Positions 1 to 7,686 are shown, numbered from the stretch's first letter. The stretch: DNA of 15,025 nt from DAOPXV01 sp035352535 (GCA_964545075.1 CAZJFS010000107.1:1-15025), one strand, 5' to 3'. A program made the numbers and translations. Notes: a model not told the origin generated them from the sequence alone.

Positions 1-1
1 A

Positions 2-103
2 CCTGAGAAACCGCTTCTGGTAGAATTTTTGAAGCCGGTGCTCGTGGAAATATACGGCCGGGGTTTTTATGAGGCATTGTTCGAGGAAGCGTGCGAGCGA
101 TGA
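2..103 (+). CDS. C-terminal tail of an unidentified protein (5' end outside window)
   Basis: An open frame enters from the left edge and ends at TGA 101-103. The 33 visible residues include the stretch LVEIYGRGFYEALFEEACER and do not let me name a family. The stop overlaps the ATG of the next gene in an ATGA arrangement, and the GAGGAAG at 83-89 inside this tail serves as the next gene's ribosome-binding site. That supports it being a real coding end, translationally coupled to the permease downstream. Identity unknown; being a real gene end is likely but rests on only 102 bases. Confidence 0.55.
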   Translation, partial: PEKPLLVEFLKPVLVEIYGRGFYEALFEEACER

Positions 104-1020
104 GCGCGCCTGATGCGGCCGGTACGGATGGCGGATCATTTTTCACAGGCATAACGCACGCGGTCGCGGGCGTTCTCTGTTTCGCGCCGGGCGCCGTATT
201 CGTGCGCATGGCGGCAGGTATAAATCCTCTTGAAATAACGCTTCACAGGATGGCTTGGGCGGCCGCGGCCATATTCGTTTATTCAATATCGGTAAAACAT
301 GGTTTTCTGATAAATTCCCGTCGGGAGGCGCGCGATTTCGCCCTGTTCGGGCTCGTAGCGGCCCTGCATTTCGGATGCTTCGTCGCGTCGCTTTCTTTCA
401 CGAAAGTTTCTCACGCGCTCGCCCTCTGCTATACGGCCCCGATATTTGCCGCGCTTTTTTCCGCGGTAATGCTGAAGGAACGATGCGGCGCCGTTAAAAT
501 CTCCGGGATAATAGTTTCATTCGTAGGAATAAGCATTCTCGTGGGTTTTGAACCCGATATCGGCCCTGAAATATTGAAAGGCGACGCTCTCGCGCTTGTT
601 TCGGGCATCACTCTCGGGCTCTATCACACTCTTGGCAGAATGTACCGTGAACAATACAGCATGCCTAAATATAACGGCAATGTATATCTTTTTGCGGCAA
701 TGTATCTTTTTGTAACGCTTATGACCTTGAGAGCTGTTTTTCCGGCTGGATTCGGGTCCGTATATACGGCGTACTCGCTCGCCGGCGTTTTCGGCTCGAC
801 CCTTTTCGGAACTCTTCTGGGCCATCTTTTCGTGAACTCGGCGCTTCGTCGCGTCAGCACGGTCGTCGTTTCGCTTATAACGACCCAGGAAGTGACGACG
901 GGCGTCATATTCGCCTATTTCGCCCTCGGGGAAGCCGCAAGCTTGAATTCGGCGATAGGGATATTGATATCATTAGCCGGCATTGCGATGGTCATAACGG
1001 AAAAAAACGGCGGCCAATAA
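100..1020 (+). CDS. EamA/DMT-superfamily permease
   Basis: A 306-residue polytopic inner-membrane protein of the drug/metabolite transporter type: about ten hydrophobic segments arranged as two five-helix EamA repeats. Family-like stretches are seen at the end of repeat 1 (ALCYTAPIFAALFSAVMLKE, then GIIVSFVGISILVGFEP) and at the end of repeat 2 (SLITTQEVTTGVIFAYFALG, then GILISLAGIAMVI). The length is usual for the family. An in-frame GTG exists at 91, but ATG at 100 is preferred because it has GAGGAAG at 83-89 about ten bases upstream and overlaps the previous stop (ATGA). Family members export or import small metabolites such as amino acids; the substrate cannot be read from sequence. The stop codon lies inside a strong terminator, so the transcript ends directly after the gene. 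Confidence 0.9.
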   Translation: MSAPDAAGTDGGSFFTGITHAVAGVLCFAPGAVFVRMAAGINPLEITLHRMAWAAAAIFVYSISVKHGFLINSRREARDFALFGLVAALHFGCFVASLSFTKVSHALALCYTAPIFAALFSAVMLKERCGAVKISGIIVSFVGISILVGFEPDIGPEILKGDALALVSGITLGLYHTLGRMYREQYSMPKYNGNVYLFAAMYLFVTLMTLRAVFPAGFGSVYTAYSLAGVFGSTLFGTLLGHLFVNSALRRVSTVVVSLITTQEVTTGVIFAYFALGEAASLNSAIGILISLAGIAMVITEKNGGQ

Positions 1021-1036
1021 TATGCCGCCGTTTTTT
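1002..1036. terminator. Symmetrical (bidirectional) intrinsic terminator
   Basis: A perfect 13-bp inverted repeat: AAAAAACGGCGGC (1002-1014) and GCCGCCGTTTTTT (1024-1036), with a 9-base loop. Because an A-run precedes and a T-run follows the GC stem, both strands give a hairpin plus U-tract. It lies between convergent genes, so it can end the permease transcript (plus) and the transcript of the zinc-motif gene at 1114-1857 (minus). The permease stop codon falls in the loop. Confidence 0.88.
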
Positions 1037-1113
1037 ATTTTGATTATATAAAAATCCTGATTTAATTGAACCGGATATGATTATAAATGCGCTTCAGTTT
1101 ATTGATTCGCGTT

Positions 1114-1857
1114 TTATATTTTGCTTTTTTTTGTTTCGGTCTTTTCAGCTGGATTTTCAGAGTCTTCCAGCAGTTTAAAGCTTCCGGTCTCGTCGGTATT
1201 GAGATATAAGCCGGTATATTCTTCGCCCCAATCTTCGATGCGCGTATCGTCGGAAAGCTTCATGCTGCGCCTGCCGCCTTCGCCGAAAGTCGTTTTTCCG
1301 GTTTCGATCTTGATGCCGTGTATGTAAAGCCTTCCGTTATGAAAACCCGCTATGCCTTTTTTTATGTAGACCTTTATTTCGACCCTGTGATTATCTCCAG
1401 GGCTTACCGGCACTTTTCCGAAGTCGAAGGTTCTGATCTTGCCTTCGGCGGTTTTTTGAGCTATCTCTTTACCATCTATTATCAACGTAACGTTAGACGG
1501 CGCCGGTTTGTTTTTTTTGGCTTCGACCTTGAATATCATATGCAGAAATCCGCATGTGCTATTGTCGGCCGCTGGATACGCGAACACTTCTTTTTTTCCG
1601 CCGCAGCTTTTGCAGATGCGTTTTCCGGTGCCCTTGCATTTGGGGCAGCGTTTTTCCTGTTCGCGGAAGAGTTCCGTGTTGCTGCCTGCCTGACCCGTGC
1701 CGTTGCAATAGCCGCACTTGACGTTTCCGGCTGCTTTACATTCGTCGCATTTTACGGGCCTTCCGGTTTCGGCGGCCGTCGCTGCCTGCGCGAATCCGCA
1801 GATGCTAAGAGCCAGAATAAATAATACTGCGATGGAGATGACCATGAATTTTTTCAT
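1114..1857 (-). CDS. Secreted protein with a DnaJ-type CxxC zinc module
   Basis: A 247-residue exported protein. Residues 1-26 form a signal peptide (basic MKK, hydrophobic core, likely cut after AQA). Next come four CxxC knuckles at C37-C40, C48-C51, C71-C74 and C82-C85, written CDEC, CGYC, CPKC and CKSC with trailing GTG-type glycines. This is the spacing of the cysteine-rich domain of DnaJ/Hsp40, which binds two zinc ions. There is no J domain. Residues about 100-235 look like beta-rich sequence without a family I recognise, and the tail is Lys/Glu rich. The start has AGAAGG (1865-1870) seven bases upstream. It is last in the minus-strand run and uses the terminator at 1002-1036. Possible roles are a periplasmic chaperone-like or metal/thiol protein; this is inference. 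Confidence 0.85.
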   Translation of the reverse strand: MKKFMVISIAVLFILALSICGFAQAATAAETGRPVKCDECKAAGNVKCGYCNGTGQAGSNTELFREQEKRCPKCKGTGKRICKSCGGKKEVFAYPAADNSTCGFLHMIFKVEAKKNKPAPSNVTLIIDGKEIAQKTAEGKIRTFDFGKVPVSPGDNHRVEIKVYIKKGIAGFHNGRLYIHGIKIETGKTTFGEGGRRSMKLSDDTRIEDWGEEYTGLYLNTDETGSFKLLEDSENPAEKTETKKSKI

Positions 1858-1883
1858 TAAACTACCTTCTTCTATTTGTATTT

Positions 1884-1920
1884 AACGCCTTCCGCCTTTT
1901 TTCAGCATGCGGAAGGCGTT
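1884..1920. repeat. Perfect 12-bp inverted repeat between two minus-strand genes
   Basis: AACGCCTTCCGC (1884-1895) and GCGGAAGGCGTT (1909-1920) form a stable GC-rich stem with a 13-base loop. It lies just past the stop of the PLP enzyme gene (minus strand). On the minus strand it is not followed by a U-run (AAATACAAATAG follows), so it is not a textbook terminator in that direction. It may stabilise the 3' end of the mRNA or attenuate read-through into the CxxC gene. Confidence 0.6.
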
Positions 1921-1929
1921 AGTTTTAAC

Positions 1930-3228
1930 TTAATTTTTTATGAGCGAAAGCGCCTTGTCAAGATCGGCTATTATGTCGTTGACGTCCTCTATTCCAAGTG
2001 AAAGCCTTATTCCGCCCGGATCGATACCGAATTTAACCTGCTCTTTTACGGGGATAGCGGCATGGGTCATGGACGACGGATGCTCGATGAGGGTTTTTAT
2101 CATTCCCAGGCTTACCGCGAGAGTTATTACCAGGGATTTGTCGGCAAGGTAATCTATTATCACGGAACCTGCTTTTGAAGCTTTTTCAAGGCTTCCCTTC
2201 AAAACGAAATAGAGCATGGAGCCTGGCGCGAAATTGCCGTCGTAATCGACCATCTGTTCGCGCGCTATCTTATGCTGAGGGTGTGATTTGAGTCCCGGAT
2301 ATAAAACTCTGGCCACCTTTGGATGATTTTCAAGAAATTCGGCCACGCGCATTGCGTTTTCCTGTTGTTTCCTCATTCTTACCGGCAGCGTCGGAAGACC
2401 GTAAACGAGCGTCGGCCATGCTGATTTAGGCGCGAGCACTCCGCCGAAATCCTTGCGGTACATCATAAGCTGATGCTTGATGCTGTTTGGGCCGATGACC
2501 GCGCCGCCCATGTCCGTTCCGAACCCGCCTATTCCTTTGGTGAGGCTTTCGACGCAGACATCCGCGCCGAGGGTGAGGGGCCTCTGGCAGAAAGGCGTTG
2601 AGAAAGTGTTGTCGACAACGATCTTAATTTTTTCTTCCTGTTTGCGTTTTTGGTTCACGCCGTCCACGATCTTTCTAAGCGCTTTAATATCGGTTATTTC
2701 GAGTATCGGGTTTGAAGGGGTTTCAAGGTATATGACGCGAGTCTCTTTTTTTATTTCCGCCATGAGCTTTTTTTGATCGAGAAGATTCATAAACGTGACT
2801 TTTTTATTGTCGCGAGGATACCAGTTCGCCAGCAGACTGTATGTGCAGCCGTAAAGCGTATGATGCGCGATTATATGGTCTCCCGAACGGGTCAGGATGC
2901 CGAGAATAGCTGAAATTGCAGCCATGCCTGTCGTGAAGGTTATGCACATTTCGCCGCATTCAGCCGCCGCGAGGCGTTCCTCAAGCATTCCGCGATCCGG
3001 CTCTTCAAGCCTGTCGTAGATCAATATAGGCGCTTTGTGGAAGCTGTCGATGTTCGCAAATTCTATAAAACCGAGCGCGCCGCGCTGCGACGAACTAACG
3101 GCGTAAGTGACTGACGAGGATTGCGGCGGTATTACATGGTGCGAAAAATCCCACTGTTCGCTTACGAGTTTCGGGCCGTGTATCAATTGCGAAGAAACGC
3201 TGTAGCCTTTTTTGGGTGTTTTTTTCAT
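1930..3228 (-). CDS. PLP-dependent Cys/Met metabolism enzyme, methionine gamma-lyase-like
   Basis: A 432-residue cytoplasmic enzyme of the trans-sulfuration family (fold type I), near usual length with a slightly long N-terminus. Visible active-site features are Y71 and R73 (YDR, phosphate contact from the partner subunit), the TGM turn at 100-102, ring-stacking Y126 in LYGCTY, D206 in VVDNTF, the PLP lysine K231 in ESLTKGIGG, and the C-terminal IEHPSSMTHA and GIRLSLGIED blocks. Cys128 after LYG is the position of the cysteine typical of methionine gamma-lyases, whereas cystathionine lyases/synthases and O-acetylhomoserine sulfhydrylases usually have Gly. The sequence after the lysine (FGTDMGG instead of the common GHxD) and EEP in place of the usual GNP are deviant. 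The likely reaction is therefore sulfur amino-acid cleavage or gamma-replacement, exact substrate open. AGGAGG at 3238-3243 sits nine bases before ATG. It follows the lipoprotein gene by 29 bases, probably co-transcribed. Confidence 0.9.
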   Translation of the reverse strand: MKKTPKKGYSVSSQLIHGPKLVSEQWDFSHHVIPPQSSSVTYAVSSSQRGALGFIEFANIDSFHKAPILIYDRLEEPDRGMLEERLAAAECGEMCITFTTGMAAISAILGILTRSGDHIIAHHTLYGCTYSLLANWYPRDNKKVTFMNLLDQKKLMAEIKKETRVIYLETPSNPILEITDIKALRKIVDGVNQKRKQEEKIKIVVDNTFSTPFCQRPLTLGADVCVESLTKGIGGFGTDMGGAVIGPNSIKHQLMMYRKDFGGVLAPKSAWPTLVYGLPTLPVRMRKQQENAMRVAEFLENHPKVARVLYPGLKSHPQHKIAREQMVDYDGNFAPGSMLYFVLKGSLEKASKAGSVIIDYLADKSLVITLAVSLGMIKTLIEHPSSMTHAAIPVKEQVKFGIDPGGIRLSLGIEDVNDIIADLDKALSLIKN

Positions 3229-3257
3229 TTACCTATCCCTCCTGATTTGCTTGTAAA

Positions 3258-4730
3258 TTATTTGTTTATCTTGATGTTCGCCTGACCTGATCCCGACAGA
3301 ATAACGCTTGCCGTTCCCAGATATCCGTCGGAACTGTAAGCCGTCATGCTATAAGTGGCGGCCGGCAGGTAGAACATATAGTTTCCTGATTGATTAGTAT
3401 ATGTGTAGATGTTGAATTTGTCAATTGAAACTTTCGCGTTCGGTTGCGGAGTGAAGTTAGTGTCATAGACCAGACCGAAAACTTGATAGGGTCCGGCTCC
3501 GTTTATGGAGGAAAGCCCTATGTCGACCTCCGAAGTTACAGCGCCTTCGGCGGGATCAACGTTGATCGTGACCTTCGAATCGCCGTAACCGTAGCATGCG
3601 GTTGAAAGCGTATAAGAGCCTGCCGGAAGAGTCAACGAATATTTTCCCGATTGATCGCTGGCGGAACTCCCCGCGCTCGGTCGCGTATAAATCCTTGCGT
3701 TCGCGACGGACTGGCCGGAAGCTATGGCGTATATCCTTCCGGTTATCGTATAATATGAAGAACCCGAGATCGAAGCCGAAAGCGACGCGTCTATATAAAA
3801 AGCGCTTTCAGCGCCGGCGGTGAATGTCCGCGTATAAGTGTAATAATTTTCCTTTGAAAATTCAAGCGTATATTTTTTAGAATTTGTGATGGAAAATGAA
3901 TAATTTCCGTTTATATCGCTATAGACGGCTCTGTCCGGAAGCTTCGTTCCCGAGGCCGCGTCATAGGCGCGTATGAAAACTTTGTCGATCGCGTTTCCCG
4001 TTTTCGAGTCAGTGATTTTTCCGCTCAGCAAGGCGCCGGCGGCGCCATCGGTTTCTATTAGAATGTCCTCGGCCGGGAAATATTTCTGGCCTTCCAGCAG
4101 ATTGAAAGGACCGTAACGCCGCGTTTTATATCCGCTTTTAGAGATTTTTATATAAATGGTCTGGGACGATGGAATTTCATCGAGTGAAAAATATCCGTAC
4201 GAAGCGGACTGAGTATACGCGGGAAGGTCCTCGACGGTGATGGTAAAAGATGAAGCGTCGGCGTTATCGGATGTTTTTATGCGGCCTTCGATCGCCGCGG
4301 ATTTTTTTAATGAAAGAGATGATCTGATTTCATTTTTTTTATCAGCGATAACGTCCGCGCTGAAAGTATTTATGAATTTTATTCCCGATGGATCGTTGCG
4401 TTTTGCGATAAGCGTGTATGTTCCGGGCGGAATGTTGTTGAATTCAAAATAACCGGCCTGATTGGTGAACGCGAAGCTTCCATTCTCTAAAAGCGACACC
4501 TGTACGTTTGGAGTGGACGTGAGCGCGCGCTCGGGCGAATTAAGGCTGTTATAACTTTCGGAAACTATATATCCCGAGAGAGAACCCCGGCCTGTTTGAA
4601 AAAAACCGGTGGCGTTTCCGTTTGATTGCGCTGTTAACAAGTTATCGTTCTGATTTCCGAAGCAGCCTGATAATAAAGAGTGCACAAAAAAAAGAAGAAA
4701 TATCGCTATTGTTTTTGAGGTTGGGTTCAT
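3258..4730 (-). CDS. Lipoprotein with five carboxypeptidase-regulatory-like beta-sandwich domains
   Basis: A 490-residue lipoprotein. The N-terminus has a short basic/polar start, a hydrophobic core and lipobox LSGC, with lipidated Cys23. The next residue is Phe, not Asp, so outer-membrane sorting is expected by the usual Lol rule. About five domains of the carboxypeptidase-regulatory/Cna-B-like type follow, at roughly residues 50-115, 148-217, 231-304, 325-392 and 413-490. They show recurring patterns such as NQAGYFEFNNIPPGTYTLIA, DINGNYSFSI, DQSGKYSLTLPAGSYTL and NQSGNYMFYLPAATYSM (strand, Gly-turn, P-x-GTY). Such modules are usually extracellular stalks or carbohydrate/peptide-binding repeats. 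No catalytic domain is visible. The ATG overlaps the stop of the upstream prepilin-like gene (ATGA at 4727-4730), so the two are translationally coupled and probably work in one surface structure (inference). Confidence 0.87.
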   Translation of the reverse strand: MNPTSKTIAIFLLFFVHSLLSGCFGNQNDNLLTAQSNGNATGFFQTGRGSLSGYIVSESYNSLNSPERALTSTPNVQVSLLENGSFAFTNQAGYFEFNNIPPGTYTLIAKRNDPSGIKFINTFSADVIADKKNEIRSSLSLKKSAAIEGRIKTSDNADASSFTITVEDLPAYTQSASYGYFSLDEIPSSQTIYIKISKSGYKTRRYGPFNLLEGQKYFPAEDILIETDGAAGALLSGKITDSKTGNAIDKVFIRAYDAASGTKLPDRAVYSDINGNYSFSITNSKKYTLEFSKENYYTYTRTFTAGAESAFYIDASLSASISGSSYYTITGRIYAIASGQSVANARIYTRPSAGSSASDQSGKYSLTLPAGSYTLSTACYGYGDSKVTINVDPAEGAVTSEVDIGLSSINGAGPYQVFGLVYDTNFTPQPNAKVSIDKFNIYTYTNQSGNYMFYLPAATYSMTAYSSDGYLGTASVILSGSGQANIKINK

Positions 4731-5665
4731 TTTTTTTCTCTCTGGGCCATTATCGAATTTATGATCTTAAGTTCCTGTTTCATTTTGATCTGGTTGGTGA
4801 TAAGCTCGGCTTTTTTTTTAATGCATTCAACGTACTTCTGGTCCGTCGCGGGCTGAACCGAAGCCAGCTCGAGAATGTAGGTGTCTTTTATGTCCGGGAG
4901 TATCAGCGGATAAGTGGAACGCTTGATGCCTGGCGAAGTGTTGGTAAGTTCGTCATTGACTTCGGCCTCTCTTTTTTTCTGAGCTTCGATATCGAATTCA
5001 AGGTCCGATTCGCGTTTTTTCAAATCCATCATGGTGTAATTGGCATACTGCGTGAAAAGATCCAATTCGACCGTCTGTGCTTCATCCGTGTCTGAAAACC
5101 CTGATGAAGCGTCAAGTTCGACGCCTTCCTCGGTGAGTATTTTAACGTCTTCCGGCACCTGTTCGATCGCGCGTGAGAAGGTTTTTTCTGAATAAGTGAT
5201 CGGGTTCTGGTAGCCTTCAGGGAGAAAAGCCGCCGAAACTTCGATTTCCATTTCGCCGCTGTTGAAGTCTTCGTTTATTTTAAGGCCGTTTATGATGTCG
5301 CTTAACTTAACTTCCTTGCCTTTGATTTTTCTGAAAAGCCTCGGGCGGTCATAGCTATAAACAAGACCCATCAAGGTGTTGCCTTCGAGCAGTTGAAAGC
5401 CTACCTTGACGCCGTTTTTGCCAAGTGGAGTGACTTCCATGGAACCGCGCTTGGACTTGGCGATGTCCTTGGATATTATCTCGAGGACTTTTTTGGTGTC
5501 GAGTTTTACCCGGTCTTTGATACCGGCGACAAAAGCCTCGTTGCTTGACTGCTTGAGATAAATGGTGGTCAAAACGACTATGAGTCCGGTTATTATGAAA
5601 ATGAGGATAATTTCATTGTGCGTATATCCTTTATTTTTTTTATGGCGCGCGATATGTTTTTTCAT
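4727..5665 (-). CDS. Divergent type IV prepilin-like protein (PilW/GspJ-type) with long C-terminal helices
   Basis: 312 residues from ATG at 5665. A 13-residue strongly basic leader ends in Gly13, followed by YTHNE and a hydrophobic helix (IILIFIITGLIVVLTTIYL). This is the prepilin peptidase site with Glu at position +5. After it, LDTKKVLEIISKDIAKSKRG and, later, MGLVYSYDRPRLFRKIKG match the layout of PilW/GspJ minor pseudopilins. From about residue 185 on there is an acidic, then Lys/Glu-rich tail with predicted long helices (DLKKRESDLEFDIEAQKKRE and the last 60 residues), unusual for a pseudopilin. A TTG at 5674 is an alternative start, but ATG gives a canonical leader. No clear Shine-Dalgarno precedes either; a promoter ends almost at the start. 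The stop overlaps the ATG of the lipoprotein gene. Prepilin identity is fairly secure, subclass less so. Confidence 0.78.
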   Translation of the reverse strand: MKKHIARHKKNKGYTHNEIILIFIITGLIVVLTTIYLKQSSNEAFVAGIKDRVKLDTKKVLEIISKDIAKSKRGSMEVTPLGKNGVKVGFQLLEGNTLMGLVYSYDRPRLFRKIKGKEVKLSDIINGLKINEDFNSGEMEIEVSAAFLPEGYQNPITYSEKTFSRAIEQVPEDVKILTEEGVELDASSGFSDTDEAQTVELDLFTQYANYTMMDLKKRESDLEFDIEAQKKREAEVNDELTNTSPGIKRSTYPLILPDIKDTYILELASVQPATDQKYVECIKKKAELITNQIKMKQELKIINSIMAQREKK

Positions 5666-5680
5666 ATTAATCAAGATAGT

Positions 5681-5709
5681 ATTTTAGCATATTTTATTTT
5701 ATTTTTCAA
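5681..5709 (-). promoter_or_regulatory. Candidate sigma-70-type promoter for the prepilin/lipoprotein pair
   Basis: Read on the minus strand: TTGAAA (5709-5704), a 17-base spacer, TAAAAT (5686-5681). Transcription would begin near 5674, only about nine bases before the ATG at 5665 and on top of the alternative TTG. With no Shine-Dalgarno in the gap, this predicts a nearly leaderless message. The region is very AT-rich, so chance similarity is possible. Confidence 0.4.
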
Positions 5710-5722
5710 ATGCCGCGGCTTA

Positions 5723-7612
5723 TTATTTTTTATTATTTTCAATATTGGTTATAAAAGCTGATATTGCGCTAAATGCTTCCGGGGTCAGTTTGACGTTCGG
5801 GTTGGTATAGGCCGTCATATCTTTTTTGTCTTTTGTCGGCTTGAAAACATGATTTGCGCCCTTGACGATCTTTTTGGAGAAGTTAACATTGTTTTTCTTA
5901 AAGGCGGTCTCGAATCCGTCGAGTTCCGCCGGCGCGACCTGCGCGTCAAGCTCAGCGTATAAAAGGAGCGCGTTGTTCTTGAAATTTTCGGCGAGTTTCA
6001 AAGGCGTTATATCGAGATATTCTTTCATAAATTTCGGCTGGCTGGCGATGCTTGTTAAAACCGCGTCGTAGCTTGGCAGCGCTGACGGCGCCTTTAATTT
6101 GGCGTCGCGGCCGTTTTTAACGCTTTCAATAGCCGTCGCCAGTTCTTTCAGGAAATCCTCGCGGTCCTTTTCGGATATGGACTTTATTTCCGAAAGCCGC
6201 TCTTTCGTCTGCGAAAGCAGAAGCTTGTCGAAAGGCGTGAAAGGCGCCGCCATCAATATGAGCCCGCCGATTTGCGCGCGAAGCCCGGGCTCCATGGAAA
6301 GAGCTATCAACCCGCCTTCCGAATGGCCCAGAACATAAACTCCGGAGCACTGAAATTCTTTCATGCCGGCGGCGTGTTTCAGTGCGGAAGAAGCGTCCGC
6401 GACATAGTCCGAAAACGGAGAATCGCCTGTTTGCGATGATTTGCCTATGTTTCGTTTGTCGTATCTGAAAGTGGCGATATCTAACATGGCGAGGTATTCC
6501 GCGATGTCTTTTAAAGTATTGACCGGGCCGTTTAAAAGCGGCGAGTTTCCGTTATGATCCGTCGGGCCCGATCCGGCGATCAAAAGCACAAGGGGGATCT
6601 TGCGCGTTTTGTCTTCGATGACGGGCAGAAGAAGCTTGCCGTAGATGCTGGTTTTCCCTTTGGATTCAAAGTAGGTTTCGACCTCTTTTATTTTTTTCCC
6701 GTTGAGCACTGAAACGTTTTCAGCTTCAGTTCTGGATTCCTTGATTTTTTCCGGTTCGAACCCGGGTATGGCCATTTCGAACCGCTGCGAGGGAATTATG
6801 ACCGCCGCGAGCGAACCGTCTAAAGCCATATAGGCGCTGATTTCAAGATTAGCCGTCGTTTCGATGATTTTATATTTTAAAAATTCGGCGGTTTTGGCCA
6901 AAAGCTTTCCGGTGACGGCGCCCTCTTTTTCAATGACGACCTCCGTCGTCATCGCGCGCTGCGGAATGAAGCACGTAAATGATTGACGGCCGCCTTTTTT
7001 TAGCGAGTAAGCGTTGACGACGGTCAAAAAATTGTTGGCGTTCATATTGTCTAAAAGATACAGCGGGCCAGATTTGGGAAATATCGTCGTTTCGGTGGTG
7101 TTTTTTTGCGTGAGGGAAAAGTCGATCCCGTCTTCCGATATCTCGCATTTAAGGTTCTGTTTAACTCCGGCGACGCTGGATGTCAGCACGTATTTTTTTA
7201 ATTCATAGGTTTTGGCGTTAAGCGAATATTTTTGCGTGAGTTTTATTTCCGTGACGGTCCGAATGGCTATTTCGGAGCTGCCTTCGAAAGTGCCGTCTTC
7301 CATAAGCCGCGTTTTTAAAGTTTCAGAACCTATTTCGGTTCCGGCCTGTTTGAATATATATTGGCAGGCTTTGAATTCTTTTTTTACGCCGGCTTGCTTT
7401 TCCGCCGGTTCTTTTTTTTTGTTTTTTACGGCTTTTTCAGGCTTGACCGGTTTATCTGTTTTTTCAGTTTCGCTTTCGGCGACGGTCTTTTTTTTCGCCA
7501 CCTTGTTTTTCCCGGTTTTTTCTTTGGGCGCCGATTCGGAGTTTTGCGGATGAAATGCGAACGCTATAGCGAGTATGAAAAAAAGGAAAAAAGTTTTTTT
7601 GATTTTGATCAT
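5723..7612 (-). CDS. Secreted alpha/beta hydrolase with Lys-rich linker and N-terminal beta domain
   Basis: A 629-residue exported protein. Residues 1-28 form a signal peptide; 29-78 are a low-complexity Lys/Glu/Pro linker; about 80-300 form a beta-rich domain of unrecognised family; about 308-629 form an alpha/beta-hydrolase fold. Visible hydrolase motifs are the oxyanion stretch IAGSGPTDHNGN (345-356), RYDKRNIGKS (383-392), nucleophile elbow GHSEGG with Ser431, acid candidate Asp556 in LLYAELDAQV, and catalytic His588 in KGANHVF. The layout matches secreted serine hydrolases acting on small esters or peptides; the substrate is unknown. The start ATG has only a distant AAGGA. It follows the pseudopilin pair by about 100 bases containing a weak hairpin, and is followed by an internal promoter, so co-transcription is possible but not certain. 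Confidence 0.87.
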   Translation of the reverse strand: MIKIKKTFFLFFILAIAFAFHPQNSESAPKEKTGKNKVAKKKTVAESETEKTDKPVKPEKAVKNKKKEPAEKQAGVKKEFKACQYIFKQAGTEIGSETLKTRLMEDGTFEGSSEIAIRTVTEIKLTQKYSLNAKTYELKKYVLTSSVAGVKQNLKCEISEDGIDFSLTQKNTTETTIFPKSGPLYLLDNMNANNFLTVVNAYSLKKGGRQSFTCFIPQRAMTTEVVIEKEGAVTGKLLAKTAEFLKYKIIETTANLEISAYMALDGSLAAVIIPSQRFEMAIPGFEPEKIKESRTEAENVSVLNGKKIKEVETYFESKGKTSIYGKLLLPVIEDKTRKIPLVLLIAGSGPTDHNGNSPLLNGPVNTLKDIAEYLAMLDIATFRYDKRNIGKSSQTGDSPFSDYVADASSALKHAAGMKEFQCSGVYVLGHSEGGLIALSMEPGLRAQIGGLILMAAPFTPFDKLLLSQTKERLSEIKSISEKDREDFLKELATAIESVKNGRDAKLKAPSALPSYDAVLTSIASQPKFMKEYLDITPLKLAENFKNNALLLYAELDAQVAPAELDGFETAFKKNNVNFSKKIVKGANHVFKPTKDKKDMTAYTNPNVKLTPEAFSAISAFITNIENNKK

Positions 7613-7655
7613 GTTCAGGATACCGTCCTTGTCATAAAATTTAAAAATACAACCG

Positions 7656-7686
7656 AATCCGGCGGTTTTTAATAAAGAGCCGGATT
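7656..7686 (-). terminator. Weak hairpin after the pseudopilin pair
   Basis: AATCCGGC (7656-7663) pairs with GCCGGATT (7679-7686) across a 15-base loop. On the minus strand it is followed after several bases by a U-rich stretch (ATTTTTAAATTTT). It lies between the pseudopilin stop (7712) and the hydrolase start (7612). Stem length and loop are poor for an intrinsic terminator; it may only reduce read-through. Confidence 0.3.

Noticed and set aside
1318..1824. Long plus-strand open frame (168 codons) opposite the CxxC protein gene
   Set aside because: The minus-strand frame has a signal peptide, four ordered CxxC motifs and a good ribosome-binding site. The plus frame has no recognisable features and its Cys/Phe richness mirrors the opposite codons.
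1884..1920. Treating the 12-bp inverted repeat as a standard rho-independent terminator for the PLP gene
   Set aside because: On the minus strand no U-tract follows the stem; T-rich sequence is only on the plus side, where no gene ends. Kept as a repeat.
7212..7672. Phe-rich open frames on the plus strand opposite the hydrolase N-terminus
   Set aside because: They are the reverse of Lys/Glu-rich codons in the signal peptide and linker of the real minus-strand gene; no start site or domain supports them.
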